Source of the DNA: Furcasterigmium furcatum
Lineage: Eukaryota; Ascomycota; Sordariomycetes; Glomerellales; Plectosphaerellaceae
NCBI GenBank assembly: GCA_001599815.1
Contig: BCIA01000001.1
Coordinates: forward strand, 686,934 to 750,933
Direction of reading: 5' to 3'
DNA: 64,000 nt
The first letter of the stretch is position 1, and each line of letters opens with the position of its first letter. Of this stretch, positions 1-10,700 are shown one piece after another. A program made the position numbers and the translations under genes. The notes below the pieces were generated by a model. That model saw only the letters and a list, made by a program, of their open reading frames with translations, had not been told where the DNA came from and made no database searches.

Positions 1-2
1 TA

Positions 3-1700
3 GAAGATAACCTAGAAGATATACCTAGTAGTAATACTACTACTAATACTATTAATTCTAGGCCCTATAACCCTCTATATATAGATAACTCCGAGGACGA
101 GATAGCTATATTTTATACCTATAATACTACTAAAGAGCCTAATACCTATAAAGAGGCTATAGATAGTATGGATAATAATAGCTGGATAACAGCTATGGAA
201 ATAGAGGTTAAAGAACTAGAAAATCAGAATACTTATACTATATTAAATAATAATATACCTAATAATATTAATATATTACAAGGTAGGTGGGTCTATAAAA
301 TAAAGACCGATAAAGATAATAATATTATAAAATATAAAGCTAGATGGGTAGTTAAAGGCTATAACCAAATAATAGGTATAGATTACCTAGATACTTTTAG
401 TACTACCTGTAGGCCTGAAAATTATAGGATAATATTTATCCTAGCTATATATAATAACTGGCCTTTACAGCAGTACGACGTTAAAAACGCCTTTACCCAC
501 GCTACTATAGATACGGATATATATATACAGCTACCTATAGGCACCTATAATAACATAAACTATAATAATAAAATAGGAAAATTAAATAAAGCCCTATACG
601 GGCTAAAACAGAGCCCTAGACTCTGGTATTTACACCTAAAATCGATACTATCTAAATACGATTTTAAGGTATTACCTACCGACGAGGGTATTTTTATTAA
701 AAATAACCCTATAACTATATTAATATGCCACGTCGACGATATTATAATAACAGGCTCTAATATTACCTATATAAATAGTATAATAAATAATATAAATAAC
801 GATATTAATATCCAGCCTTTAGGTCAAATAAATACTTTTCTAGGCGTTAATATAACCCTAGATTATACTAATAAAATAATAAAACTAGATCAATATAACT
901 ATATCGATAAAATAATTAATAGGNATAANAANNNTANTTTAAAGCCNATAAATACCCCTATAGAAATAGGNCTNAAATTAGAAAAGAANCCTAATACTGC
1001 CTCTAAAGAAGATATANAGGCCTATCAACAACAAATAGGTGCTATATTATACTTAAGTATAAAAACCAGGCCTGATATAGCCTATACTATTAATAGGCTG
1101 GCCCGATTTATGGCTAATCCCTCTATAATCCACTTTAAAGCCCTAGATAGGCTCTGGAAATATATACTATATACTAAAAATAAGAGCCTAACCTATACTA
1201 TAACTACTATTCCCAGCCTAATAGGCTATACGGACGCTGACTNGGGCGGCGATCTAGTTAATAGATATAGTACTACAGGCTATATATTTTATTTTGGCCT
1301 AAATAACCCTATAAGCTGGTATTCAGGCCTACAAAAGACAGTAGCCCTATCTACCTGNGAGGCTGAATATATAGCNTTNAAAGAGGGTATAAAAGAGGCT
1401 ATATATCTTAANAATACTATTAAATACCTATATANTATAACTAACTATAATAATAACTATAATACTATACCCCCTATACTAATAGATAACCAATCAGCTA
1501 TTAAATTAGCTGAAAATCCGGAATTCCATAAGCGTACAAAGCATATAGATATAGCCTATCACTATATTAGAGAGGCTATAGCTAATAATTATATACAAGC
1601 CTTATATATACCCACTAAAGAACAGAAGGCTAACGGGTTTACTAAGCCCCTAGGAAAAATACAAAATAACGAATTCTTAGAGGTATTAAATATACTATAA
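3..1700 (+). CDS. Ty1/copia retrotransposon pol, C-terminal part (reverse transcriptase and RNase H), 5' end outside window
   Basis: The frame is open from the window edge (base 3) to the stop at 1698-1700, so the methionine at 168 is internal and not a start. Seen: the copia RT pattern with W-V-Y-K-I-K, a K-A-R-W-V-V-K-G-Y segment, DVKNAFTHA, KALYGLKQSPRLWY and the catalytic HVDD (usual YVDD). RNase H follows with DAD-x-GGD and ALST-x-EAEY, then the usual NGFTKPL ending. Several N bases fall between about 924 and 1435, so a few residues are unknown. Codon use is extremely AT-rich (ATA, TAT, AAT), unlike the cellular genes further right. The product would copy the element's RNA into DNA inside a virus-like particle; gag, protease and integrase would lie to the left. 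No frame-breaking stop is visible, but activity cannot be judged from a partial copy. Confidence 0.9.
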   Translation, partial: EDNLEDIPSSNTTTNTINSRPYNPLYIDNSEDEIAIFYTYNTTKEPNTYKEAIDSMDNNSWITAMEIEVKELENQNTYTILNNNIPNNINILQGRWVYKIKTDKDNNIIKYKARWVVKGYNQIIGIDYLDTFSTTCRPENYRIIFILAIYNNWPLQQYDVKNAFTHATIDTDIYIQLPIGTYNNINYNNKIGKLNKALYGLKQSPRLWYLHLKSILSKYDFKVLPTDEGIFIKNNPITILICHVDDIIITGSNITYINSIINNINNDINIQPLGQINTFLGVNITLDYTNKIIKLDQYNYIDKIINRXXXXXLKXINTPIEIXXKLEKXPNTASKEDIXAYQQQIGAILYLSIKTRPDIAYTINRLARFMANPSIIHFKALDRLWKYILYTKNKSLTYTITTIPSLIGYTDADXGGDLVNRYSTTGYIFYFGLNNPISWYSGLQKTVALSTXEAEYIXXKEGIKEAIYLXNTIKYLYXITNYNNNYNTIPPILIDNQSAIKLAENPEFHKRTKHIDIAYHYIREAIANNYIQALYIPTKEQKANGFTKPLGKIQNNEFLEVLNIL

Positions 1701-1752
1701 AACTAAGCTATATACTATATTCTATACTATATAGCTTACGGGGGGATATTAG

Positions 1753-1863
1753 ATAACTATATTTAATAACTATATTTAATAATTATATTTAATAATTATA
1801 TTTAATAATTATATTTAATAATTATATTTAATAATTATATTTAATAATTATATTTAATAACTA
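1753..1863 (+). repeat. 13-bp AT-only tandem array
   Basis: About eight copies of a 13-bp unit (tatatttaataat, first copies with aactat) follow directly after the polypurine-like run downstream of the copia pol stop. The array contains almost no G or C. It probably lies in the U3 part of the LTR. Function is unknown. Confidence 0.85.
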
Positions 1864-1884
1864 TTAATAACTATACTATATTTA

Positions 1885-1911
1885 TTACTCCCTATACCTT
1901 ATAGGGAGTAA
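1885..1911. repeat. Perfect 12-bp inverted repeat
   Basis: ttactccctata and tatagggagtaa flank a 3-base spacer and would form a 12-bp hairpin in RNA or cruciform DNA. It sits between the AT array and the GC-rich array of the LTR-like segment. Confidence 0.85.
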
Positions 1912-1940
1912 GGGTCTTAATCTAGCCCTAGGGACGTCTA

Positions 1941-2215
1941 GGCCTAGAGCCAGAAAATAGGCTCCAGGCCACAGGGCTCCCCAGGAGCTCCAGGCCACGG
2001 GGCTCCCCAGGGAGGCCCGGGCCCAGAGCTAGAAAATAGGCTCTAGGCTACGGAGCTCCCCAGGGGCTACGGGGCTCCCCAGGGGCTACGGGGCTCCCCA
2101 AGGGCTACGGGGCTCCCCAGGGGCTACGGGGCTCCCCAGGGGCTACGGGGCTCCCCAAGGGCTACGGGACTCCCCAGGGACTACGGGGCTCCCCAGGGAG
2201 GCCCGGGCTCGGTCC
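1941..2215 (+). repeat. GC-rich tandem array, 20-bp unit
   Basis: About eight near-identical copies of a 20-bp unit (ggctacggggctccccaggg) run from about 2046 to 2200. They follow a higher-order duplication in which the stretch at about 1941-1970 (agagccagaaaataggctcc) recurs with changes at about 2021-2050. Each unit contains the self-complementary ggggctcccc. Composition is the reverse of the flanking AT-rich DNA. Differences between units are few and mostly C-to-T or G-to-A. Confidence 0.85.
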
Positions 2216-2226
2216 CGGGGAGGTCT

Positions 2227-2248
2227 ACCCTCTATAAATATAGAGGGT
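2227..2248 (+). promoter_or_regulatory. TATA box inside a palindrome, putative LTR promoter
   Basis: tataaata lies in the centre of a perfect inverted repeat (accctctata / tatagagggt). It is followed about 20 bases later by a CT/CA-rich segment. Placement inside the LTR-like end suggests the element's own promoter. No transcript evidence is available. Confidence 0.5.
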
Positions 2249-2344
2249 TATCCCTCGTAGCTATCAAACCTACCTTCTATATCCTCATCTATCACAACAC
2301 ACACAACCAATATAACCACTATTACTACCTTTTATCTTTACTGC

Positions 2345-3335
2345 TCTTCTATTTTTAACAGTCTATAAGTGGCTTTAATAGGTCTTTATATCCTTAGATA
2401 AACCTTTAATAAAAGTTAACTAGGCTAAGGAATCCCTTAATATATATTAAGTTCTTTAGTTTTAGCTATTCTAAGATAGCCTTAATCTTACTAAGGTCTA
2501 TAGCGATTTCTCCTAGTTAAATTCTAAATCTAAGGAAGTTAACTTACTATATATAAAAGGTAGTCTTATTAGGTTCTACTAGTAGGTTCTTATTATAAAG
2601 TCGCTAAAGTACCTTATATATATATTCCTTATCTTCTTTAAGAGTTTTAAAGAAGATAAGGATATTATTAAGGTATACTATTATAAATACGTTAATAAAG
2701 TCTTATAAGATATTATTAATTATAGTTTAGAATATAGCTAGAGTATTTATTAGATTAAAGGGTATAACTAAATACTTAAAGTATCCTAGGTAAGTCCTAA
2801 AGGCTATTTTCTACTTTTCTCTTTTCTTTATATATATTAAGTTATATATACCTTTAAGGTTAATAGCTATAAACTATTAAGCTCCTACTAATAGATCTTA
2901 GAGTTTAGAGATAAATAGTAGTATATAATAATTCTTAATAGTAATATTATTTAGGTATCTATAGTTTATATAAAGTCTAAGCTTCCTATTTTTCTTAGGT
3001 ATAAATAAGATTAGGTATCCTATAGGTAATTATAAGGGTTAGATATACCCTTTCTTAAGGTTATCCTTAATATATTCTTTAAGTGCTTACCGCTATATCT
3101 TATTAAGTCTATAAATCTTTTAGTAGGTAGGCTATACCCTATCCTTTAGTTTGATTTTATAATTATAGTAGGTTTATTCTAATAGTCTATTATTAAGTTT
3201 TTCCTAAAAGATCTTTATATATTTATAATATTCTTTTGGAACGTTATATAGTTATTATTATTACTTAAGGTTTTTACTTAAGGTATTATAGGGAACCTTC
3301 TATAAGGCGCTTAGTTATTTATATAGAATTACTAG
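2345..3335 (-). pseudogene. Ty3/gypsy retrotransposon reverse transcriptase, RIP-degraded
   Basis: Reading the minus strand from about 3335 down to 2345 gives a continuous gypsy RT alignment broken only by point mutations. Seen in order: a spacer ending ALKEYIKDNLKKGYI, then PIGYLI, RLYIDYRYLN, an INLKGIYNLI segment, YFKYLVIPFNLINTLAIF, the active-site segment YLNNILIF (family YLDD), and a distal FLSLVNFY stretch. Many tryptophan, glutamine and arginine positions are TAG/TAA stops and both catalytic aspartates are asparagine, so the enzyme is dead. The pattern fits C-to-T change on either strand. RNase H and integrase, expected at lower coordinates, are missing because the copia LTR-like segment begins there. 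Confidence 0.85.
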
Positions 3336-6300
3336 CTATTTCCGCTAAGGATATCTTATAGTGGTTATATTATTTATAGAGGCTATATCTCTCTATTAAA
3401 CCTAGCTAATAGTCTAATCTATATCTAGGTTAAACTTCCTTAGCTATAGGATCCCTAGGATTAAATCCTACTTTCTAATATTAGTAATATTAAATATAAT
3501 AAGCGTAATACGGCCTTAGACGTAAATTAAGAGGTAATTAGTCTTATAATCTACTTATCCTTAGTTATAAAGTATTAGCTTACCTTTTATTAACTAAAGT
3601 TAATAAGGGTTTAACTTTTTATACTCTTAAAGCCTAAGTTATTATACTATAGCTAGTAATATAAAGTTTTTTTATACTCTACTATCTAGGAGCGCTTAGT
3701 AGACTTATCTTATAAGTTCTACCCTTAAAATTAGGTAACTTATATCTTAACTTCCCTAAAGTAAATATAGGGTCTTACTTATAAGGCCTGCTTATTCTTG
3801 CTTAATTAAGAATAGTAATAATAGTTTTTTATCTATTTACGATATTATCGCTTAGGTGCTAGTAGTTTTTCTTTACTTAGCATATCTAGTAACTTAGCTT
3901 CTTCTTCAGTAAAGGTATTAGTCTTACTATAGTCTAATCCCTAGGGTACCCTTATCTAAGGTTCTTCTTTAAAGGTAATACGCCTTACTATCTTAGCGTT
4001 ATCTTAGAGGATCTTTCTTTTAATATAAGCCGGGTTAAATAAGTTAAGCCTAGTAAGCCTATTTATAATTCCTATTTAGTTTTAAGTAGTCTCCTAGATT
4101 TCCCGCTACTTTTATACCTTATAGGTAGTATAAAAGAAATAGTTATTAGTTTTATAAAGGTATTATAGGCGGTCTTTAATATACTTATACAGGTAATCCG
4201 GGTCTTTTTTAAATACTATAGTAGAGTCTTTAGGATAATATTTAAAAAGCCGTTAATATATAAGGTTTAATTTAGTATAAGCTTATTATATAGGGTATAC
4301 TTCTTATTAGGGAAAAAAGTTAGTAAAGAGTTTACTATAGTTATAAAATATATAATTATTATAGATATAGCTTATCTAGCTAATCTTAAAGTAATTATTA
4401 TAGAGTAGGTTAAAAAGGAGGTTATCTCCTATTATAGGCTTCCTTTGCTATAAGAGATAGGGTTCCTTTTTAGCGTCTTCTATAGGTAACCTAGGTAGCT
4501 AAACTTCCTAGTCGGGGATAGCCTAGTATTATTCTCTTATTCTCTTAGTTAGTATTAGGTCTTCTCCGTTATATTACGCGCTTATAGACTTATTCTAGTT
4601 AATGATATTATTATTAAGAGTCTTAGTGCCTTATAAGGATTTCTAGTTATAAGGTAACTCCTCCTTACTTTTTCCCTTCTTACTTTAATATAGGACTATA
4701 ATTATCTTAATAGGGAGCTTTTCTTCTTTAGACTCCTTAGGATCTATTATAGTAACCGGCTTATATAGGTCCTCTTCCTATAAATCTATAATAGTATTAT
4801 ATAATATAATCTTCCGTAGTAATAGGGCTTTAGCCTATATTAGTGCCTTCTTAGGAAAGTATTATTTATACTACTCCTAAAGGCTTACTTTTTTAGCCTT
4901 TATATATTACTTAAGTTAGTTAAGTTCTTCTTATATAGTAGGGTCTCCTTATACGATATATTTATTATAATATAATTTAAATCGTATAAGGTTATTAATC
5001 TCCTAGGAAATATATATAATATAGCTATATTTAGGGTTAAACCTTTAGATAAACTTATATATAAGTTAGGTAATAGTAGGGACTAGTTCTTCCTTTAGTA
5101 CCTTTTTAAGGACTATGAAGGTCTTAATAGCTTCCTTAGTAAGGATATTACTTTATTTAGTATATTAGAGTTATTTAGGTTAGTGGTAGTCCCTAGCTAT
5201 ATATCCTTTTTTCTAGTAGTTATAGTATTTAATATCCTTAAGATCTTTCTTTCTCTAAAGGGCGTTAAGTTCTATAGGTCCTAGAGCTTAAGTATTATTA
5301 TATATAGATTACTAGAACTATTATCTATATAAGTATAGTTAATAAATATATTTAGTATTAGCTTAAGGGTAAGTATTATAGTTTACCTAGTTTAGGCGAC
5401 TCCCCTTCTTAGATTATTATTTATACTATTAATTATCGATTTTAATAGTAAGGGCGATATAGTCTATAAGTTTATTAGGGCGGTCTTCCCTAATAAGATT
5501 ATCTTGGGCTTAACCTAGATAAGGGCGTTATCCTTAAGGTAGGCGGCGGCGTTAGCTATACGCTCTCCTTTATACTTAAACTGGTAGGCGTTTACCTTTT
5601 AGTATATATAGAGTTAGGTAAGGAAGGCCTAAAGGGTGCTAGGCTTCCTGGTATACGGCTAGGGAGGTAAGGCCCTAAGGCTGCTAGCACCTCCCTATAG
5701 CTATAGGATAATAGCCTTAAGCTAGTTATTCTCCAGCTTAAGGTTTTAGAGCATTAAGGCGATATCGTTAGCGCTATTACCGGCCTTAGTAACTAAATAG
5801 GGTGCTATACTATTATTAGTACTATTTATAGGGGGTACTTACTAAATAGGAGTAATTAAAGTATTATAATCTATATACTCCTAGTAATAAAAGTATAAGT
5901 ATTAAGGTAGGTTTATATTTATAAGGTAAGTATATAATACTAGTAGTACTTAGTTGCGATGGCTCCTTTATAGTTAAGTATTATAAGGGAGTAAGTCCCT
6001 CTTTAAGGTAGGTTATAATAAAGACTTAAGTTAATCGCTAAAGTGTCTAAGTATAGTCTATAGTCCCTAGGACGTCTATCCTAATATACCTATCCCCTTT
6101 ATCGTAGCTTACCCTCCTTAGTGATCTATTATAGAGCGTAGAGCGTCGTAATCTATAAGCCACTTGGCTTATGGCTTACCGTAAGCTAAGCTCCATCCCT
6201 GGTCATATGACTAATCACGTGACCCTAGCTGCCTTATTAAGCCTGTGCCTGTTATGTGCTAACGGGGAGCCTGATCCTGCTGGTCCCTATAGTTCTGGGC

Positions 6301-6374
6301 GTTATAGGGATAAAGCTATAAAGTATTAGTAAGGACCTAGGGATAAAAGGGAAACCTTAGTAATACCCTATAAT

Positions 6375-6496
6375 TAAAATATACCTAGGAGGTATAAACG
6401 ATATAATAAAAACTAGACGGAAGGGTTAGCTTTAACGCTATAAAGATATAATAAGAGATAAGAGAATATATAAATAAAATATACTTAGGAGGTATT
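6375..6496 (+). repeat. Short direct repeat about 100 bp apart
   Basis: aatatacctaggaggtat near 6378 recurs as aatatacttaggaggtat near 6477. The only difference is one C-to-T change. It may mark an old target-site or internal repeat of a decayed element. Confidence 0.6.
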
Positions 6497-6984
6497 AATA
6501 ATAATAATAAAGCTAAGACCTAAAGTTAATAATAAACTTATAGTATATTATAAAAAGGGTAAATTTAATATACTAAATAAGGGTTATATTACTAAAAGAA
6601 AGGAAAAAGAGATATTAAGGCTTACTCTTAGAGATCTTAGCTATAGGTATTAAGCGCCTTACTAGCCTCGCGAGGCTATTATAAAATTCCTAGGTATTAA
6701 ATAGATCCTTAGCTCCTAATTAGCTATAAGGGCGTAATAATAGGTAAGCGCCTAATTAACCTATAATTAATAGGTAGGGCCCCTATTATTTAGGACCTTA
6801 TAATAGGATCTTAAGGTGTAACTTTAGGATAGCCGCCTTTATAACGGCTTTACTATAAGGAGCCCCAGAGGAGGGGTGTATATTATAGGCTAGGCCTATA
6901 AGAGGCGCCGGGCTAGTTAGGCCCGGCGCTATCTAAGCCTATGTGACTCTACGCTAGGTCTTCTAAGTAAGACCCCTGCGAGGG

Positions 6985-7290
6985 AGTTAAGTTTTCGCTT
7001 TTTTTCTCCCTATTAAAGATAGATAATTTTATAGCCTCCTTTTTGGTTTATCATCTAGACCAGCCGTTAACACCTTATATCTATAGCTCTTAGGAGCTCT
7101 AGTGGAGCCCTAGCTAAGTTATCGGCGAGGGCTTACCGATAGGTCTAGACCTACTTAGGAAGGGGTTTAGTTAGGGATAAGGGAGTAAAGATTTTACTCT
7201 CTTCTACTTTTTATTAAAGATAAATAATTTTATAGCCTTCGTTTTAGTTTATTACTTAGAATAGTTATTAATATATCCTTTTTTTTTTTA
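6985..7290 (+). repeat. Imperfect direct duplication of about 100 bp, one copy more mutated
   Basis: The stretch at about 6988-7100 (core attaaagatagataatttta, 7012-7031) recurs at about 7180-7290 (core attaaagataaataatttta, 7212-7231). Flanks also match, for example tagcctcctttttggttta against tagccttcgttttagttta. Most differences in the second copy are C-to-T or G-to-A. The first copy ends near gttaaca, a common LTR end, so these may be LTR remnants. Confidence 0.65.
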
Positions 7291-7705
7291 GAGTTCTTAA
7301 ATTATTTATACTTATAATATAAGTTAACTCTTAGACTATTAATCTTAAGACATTAGTAAATTTTCTTTATAACTAACCTCTACGGTGTTATTTAAAGGAT
7401 AGAATGCTGGGTTTAATTTAGTGTAGATGTGGGGTTTTACGACTTTCCGAGGCACCTAGGGAGCTGGGTATGTGGGGCACACCACCTGACTAGTCGAAGT
7501 GACTCTGGCCCAGGGTATGACTCCTCCACTGTCTTGAACCTGCCCGGTCTCCGATGATCGGCAACCCACATAATAATTGCCAACGCCCTCATCGTCCCTT
7601 TTCTTGTCACGCACCTTTTCAACAAACCCACTACATGACAGCTTCCAAACGACTCAGAGGCCAGGCAAACTCGCGAAAGCCTTACTCTGGCGCCCGATCT
7701 CCGCA

Positions 7706-10700
7706 ATGAGCGACCTCAATGGCACGAACCCGACTCGGATCACCATCCTGGGTTCAGACAACATCGTCGTGGACCACGGGATTTGGCTGAACTGGGTGAC
7801 TCATGACCTCCTTGACAACATCAAGTCCTCGACATACATTCTGGTGACCGATACCAACCTCCACGGAAAATACGTCCCGCCCTTCCAGGATGTCTTCCAT
7901 GCAGCCGCCAGTGCTACCGCCGAGAAGCCCCGACTTTTGAACCTCGCCATTCCTCCAGGAGAAGTATCCAAGTCTCGACAGACCAAAGCACACATCGAGG
8001 ATTGGATGCTCTCTCAACAATGCACACGAGACACGGTCATCATCGCCCTTGGAGGAGGCGTGATTGGAGACATGCTAGGCTACGTGGCAGCGACGTTCAT
8101 GAGAGGCATTCGCTTCGTCCAAGTGCCAACAACGCTTCTGGCCATGGTTGACTCATCAATCGGCGGCAAAACGGCCATAGACACGCCTATGGGCAAGAAT
8201 CTTGTTGGCGCATTCTGGCAACCAGAGCGTGTATACATCGACCTGGATTTTCTGGAGACCCTCCCGACCAGAGAATTCATCAACGGCATGGCGGAGGTGG
8301 TAAAGACGGCAGCTATCTGGGACGAAACCGAATTCACCGCTCTCGAAGCCAACGCAAGCGCGATTCTTTCCGCCATCAAAGCGCCATTGGGAAAGGGCAA
8401 ACGACTTGCTCCGATCCGGGACGTTCTCAAAAGAATTGTTCTGGGCTCGGCTCGAGTCAAGGCCCATGTCGTTTCCAGCGACGAAAAGGAAGGAGGTCTG
8501 CGTAATCTGCTCAACTTTGGCCACTCCATCGGTCACGCCATTGAGGCCATTCTGACGCCACAAATGTTACACGGCGAGGCTGTTGCCATTGGCATGGTCA
8601 AGGAAGCAGAACTTGCTCGATATCTCGGCGTGCTCCGCCCAGGCGCCGTTGCTCGCCTGGTCAAATGCATCTCCAGCTACGGACTTCCCACGACTCTGCA
8701 CGATAAGCGCGTGGTAAAGATGACGGCCGGAAAGAAGTGTCCCGTCGACGTCTTGCTGCGCAAGATGGCAGTGGACAAGAAGAATGACGGCAAGAAGAAG
8801 AAGATCGTGCTCTTGTCTGCCATCGGCAAGACTTACGAACCGAAGGCCAGTGTTGTCGAGGACAGCGCCATCAGGCTGGTGTTATCCTCATCTGCTCGAG
8901 TTTCCCCAGGTGTCCCTGCCTCGCTGGCCACCACAGTTACTCCGCCCGGTTCTAAAAGCATCTCCAACCGTGCCCTGGTCCTTGCGGCTCTTGGTCAAGG
9001 GTCTTGCCGAATCAAGAACCTCCTTCACTCCGACGACGTCGAGTTCATGCTCTCCGCGATTTCCAAACTGGGAGGGGCAACCTATGCATGGGAAGATGCT
9101 GGAGAGGTGCTCGTGGTCGAGGGCAAGGGCGGCAAGCTCAGCGCCTACGAGGACGATCTTTACCTCGGCAACGCGGGAACGGCGTCTCGTTTCCTCACGA
9201 CGGTTGTCGCCCTCTGCTCGCCATCGCATGTTTCCTCGACCGTTTTGACAGGAAATGCCCGAATGCAGGTCCGGCCAATTGGGCCACTTGTGGATGCCCT
9301 GAGAGCTAATGGCGTCAAGATTGAGTATCTAGGCTCGAACAAGAGTCTCCCCGTCCGTGTGGACGCCGCTGGCGGTTTTGCTGGCGGTGTGATTGAGCTT
9401 GCTGCCACTGTCTCATCGCAATACGTATCTTCCATCCTCATGGCTGCTCCCTATGCCAAGCAACCCGTCATTCTGAAACTGGTTGGCGGCAAACCGATCT
9501 CGCAACCTTACATCGATATGACGGTGGCGATGATGCGGTCCTTTGGCGTTCATGTCCAGAAGTCACAGGATGAGCCAAACACGTACCACATTCCCCAGGG
9601 AAGATACCAGAATCCGCCCGAGTATACCATCGAGAGCGACGCGAGTTCCGCCACTTATCCCCTTGCCATCGCTGCTATCACCGGCACAGAATGTACCGTT
9701 CCCAATATTGGCTCGGCTTCCCTACAGGGCGACGCCCGATTTGCCATCGACGTCCTGCGGCCCATGGGTTGTGTCGTCGAGCAATCGGAGACTTCCACGA
9801 CAGTTCGCGGACCGCCCCCGGGAAGCCTGAAGGGGATAGATCATGTTGACATGGAGCCCATGACAGACGCTTTTCTCACGGCAAGCGTGCTCGCCGCTGT
9901 TGCATCAGGCACGACCAAGATCAGTGGAATCGCAAACCAGCGTGTTAAGGAGTGCAATCGCATCGCGGCCATGAGAGAGCAGCTCTCCAAATTCGGCGTT
10001 GTCACCGACGAATTTGACGACGGCATCATCGTCACGGGCCGTGCGCCGGAGACCTTGAAGCAGCCCTCCGACGGGGTATTCTGTTACGACGACCACCGAG
10101 TCGCAATGAGCTTCAGTGTCCTATCTGCGATCTCCCCAAGGCCCGTAACCATCTTGGAGCGAGAATGCACGGCAAAGACGTGGCCGGGGTGGTGGGACAC
10201 GTTATCTCAGTCCTTCCAGGTCCAGCTTGATGGCGACGACAAGCATCCCGCCGCCGAGAACACAAAGGATACACTGAGCCCAGCGGACAAGTCTGTCTTT
10301 ATCGTTGGCATGCGTGGAGCGGGAAAAACAACTGCGGGCAGGTGGCTCGGCAAGCTCGGTCAACGCAAGTTCATCGACTTGGACGAAGAGCTCGAGCGCA
10401 GGGCTGGCATGACGATTCCGGAGATGATTCATGGCGCCAAAGGCTGGGAAGGCTTCCGGCAGGATGAGGTAGCCCTACTCCACGATGTCATGGAGAAGTT
10501 CCAGACAGGGTATGTGTTCTCCTGTGGTGGCGGAATTGTCGAGTCACCAAAAGCTTTCGAGCTCCTCAAGGCTTACCGCGCCAATGGCGGCTGTGTCCTT
10601 CTCGTCCATCGGAACACCAAGCAGGTGGTCGAATACCTGCTTCGAGATAAGACTCGGCCTGCATACCGCGAAGACATCGAAGATGTCTACCTCCGCCGAA

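Larger units (their letters stand above)
1..2330 (+). mobile_element. Ty1/copia LTR retrotransposon, 3' portion with LTR-like end
   Basis: The pol frame is followed within about 40 bases by a purine run (acgggggg, about 1739-1746) in the position of a polypurine tract. A non-coding 570-bp segment resembling a 3' LTR comes next. It contains an AT tandem array, a GC-rich tandem array, a TATA box near 2233 inside a palindrome, and a pyrimidine/CA-rich stretch up to about 2320. The LTR ends are inferred: canonical TG...CA termini are not clear and the 5' LTR is outside the window. Just to the right, homology switches to a minus-strand gypsy pol, so this element probably inserted into, or recombined with, that older element. 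Confidence 0.65.
3336..7430. mobile_element. Decayed AT-rich repeat block, probably the rest of the gypsy element plus other repeats
   Basis: No usable open frame exists here; all six frames are full of stops and composition stays AT-rich. The upstream part of the minus-strand gypsy element (protease, gag) is expected in about 3340-5600, but I could not read convincing motifs. A less mutated, GC-richer patch at 6150-6300 carries short palindromes (tcacgtga, gtcatatgac) and may be LTR or intergenic remnant. Two duplications at the right end are listed separately. Composition changes sharply to normal genic DNA near 7430. Confidence 0.6.

Noticed and set aside
168..1700. Copia pol as a gene starting at the ATG at 168
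   Set aside because: The same frame is open and coding-like back to base 3, so the methionine is internal to a partial polyprotein.
7577..7705. N-terminal 43-residue extension of AROM
   Set aside because: It has no similarity to AROM N-termini; the family begins with the TRITILG-type strand, reached from the ATG at 7706. A targeting peptide is not expected for cytosolic AROM.
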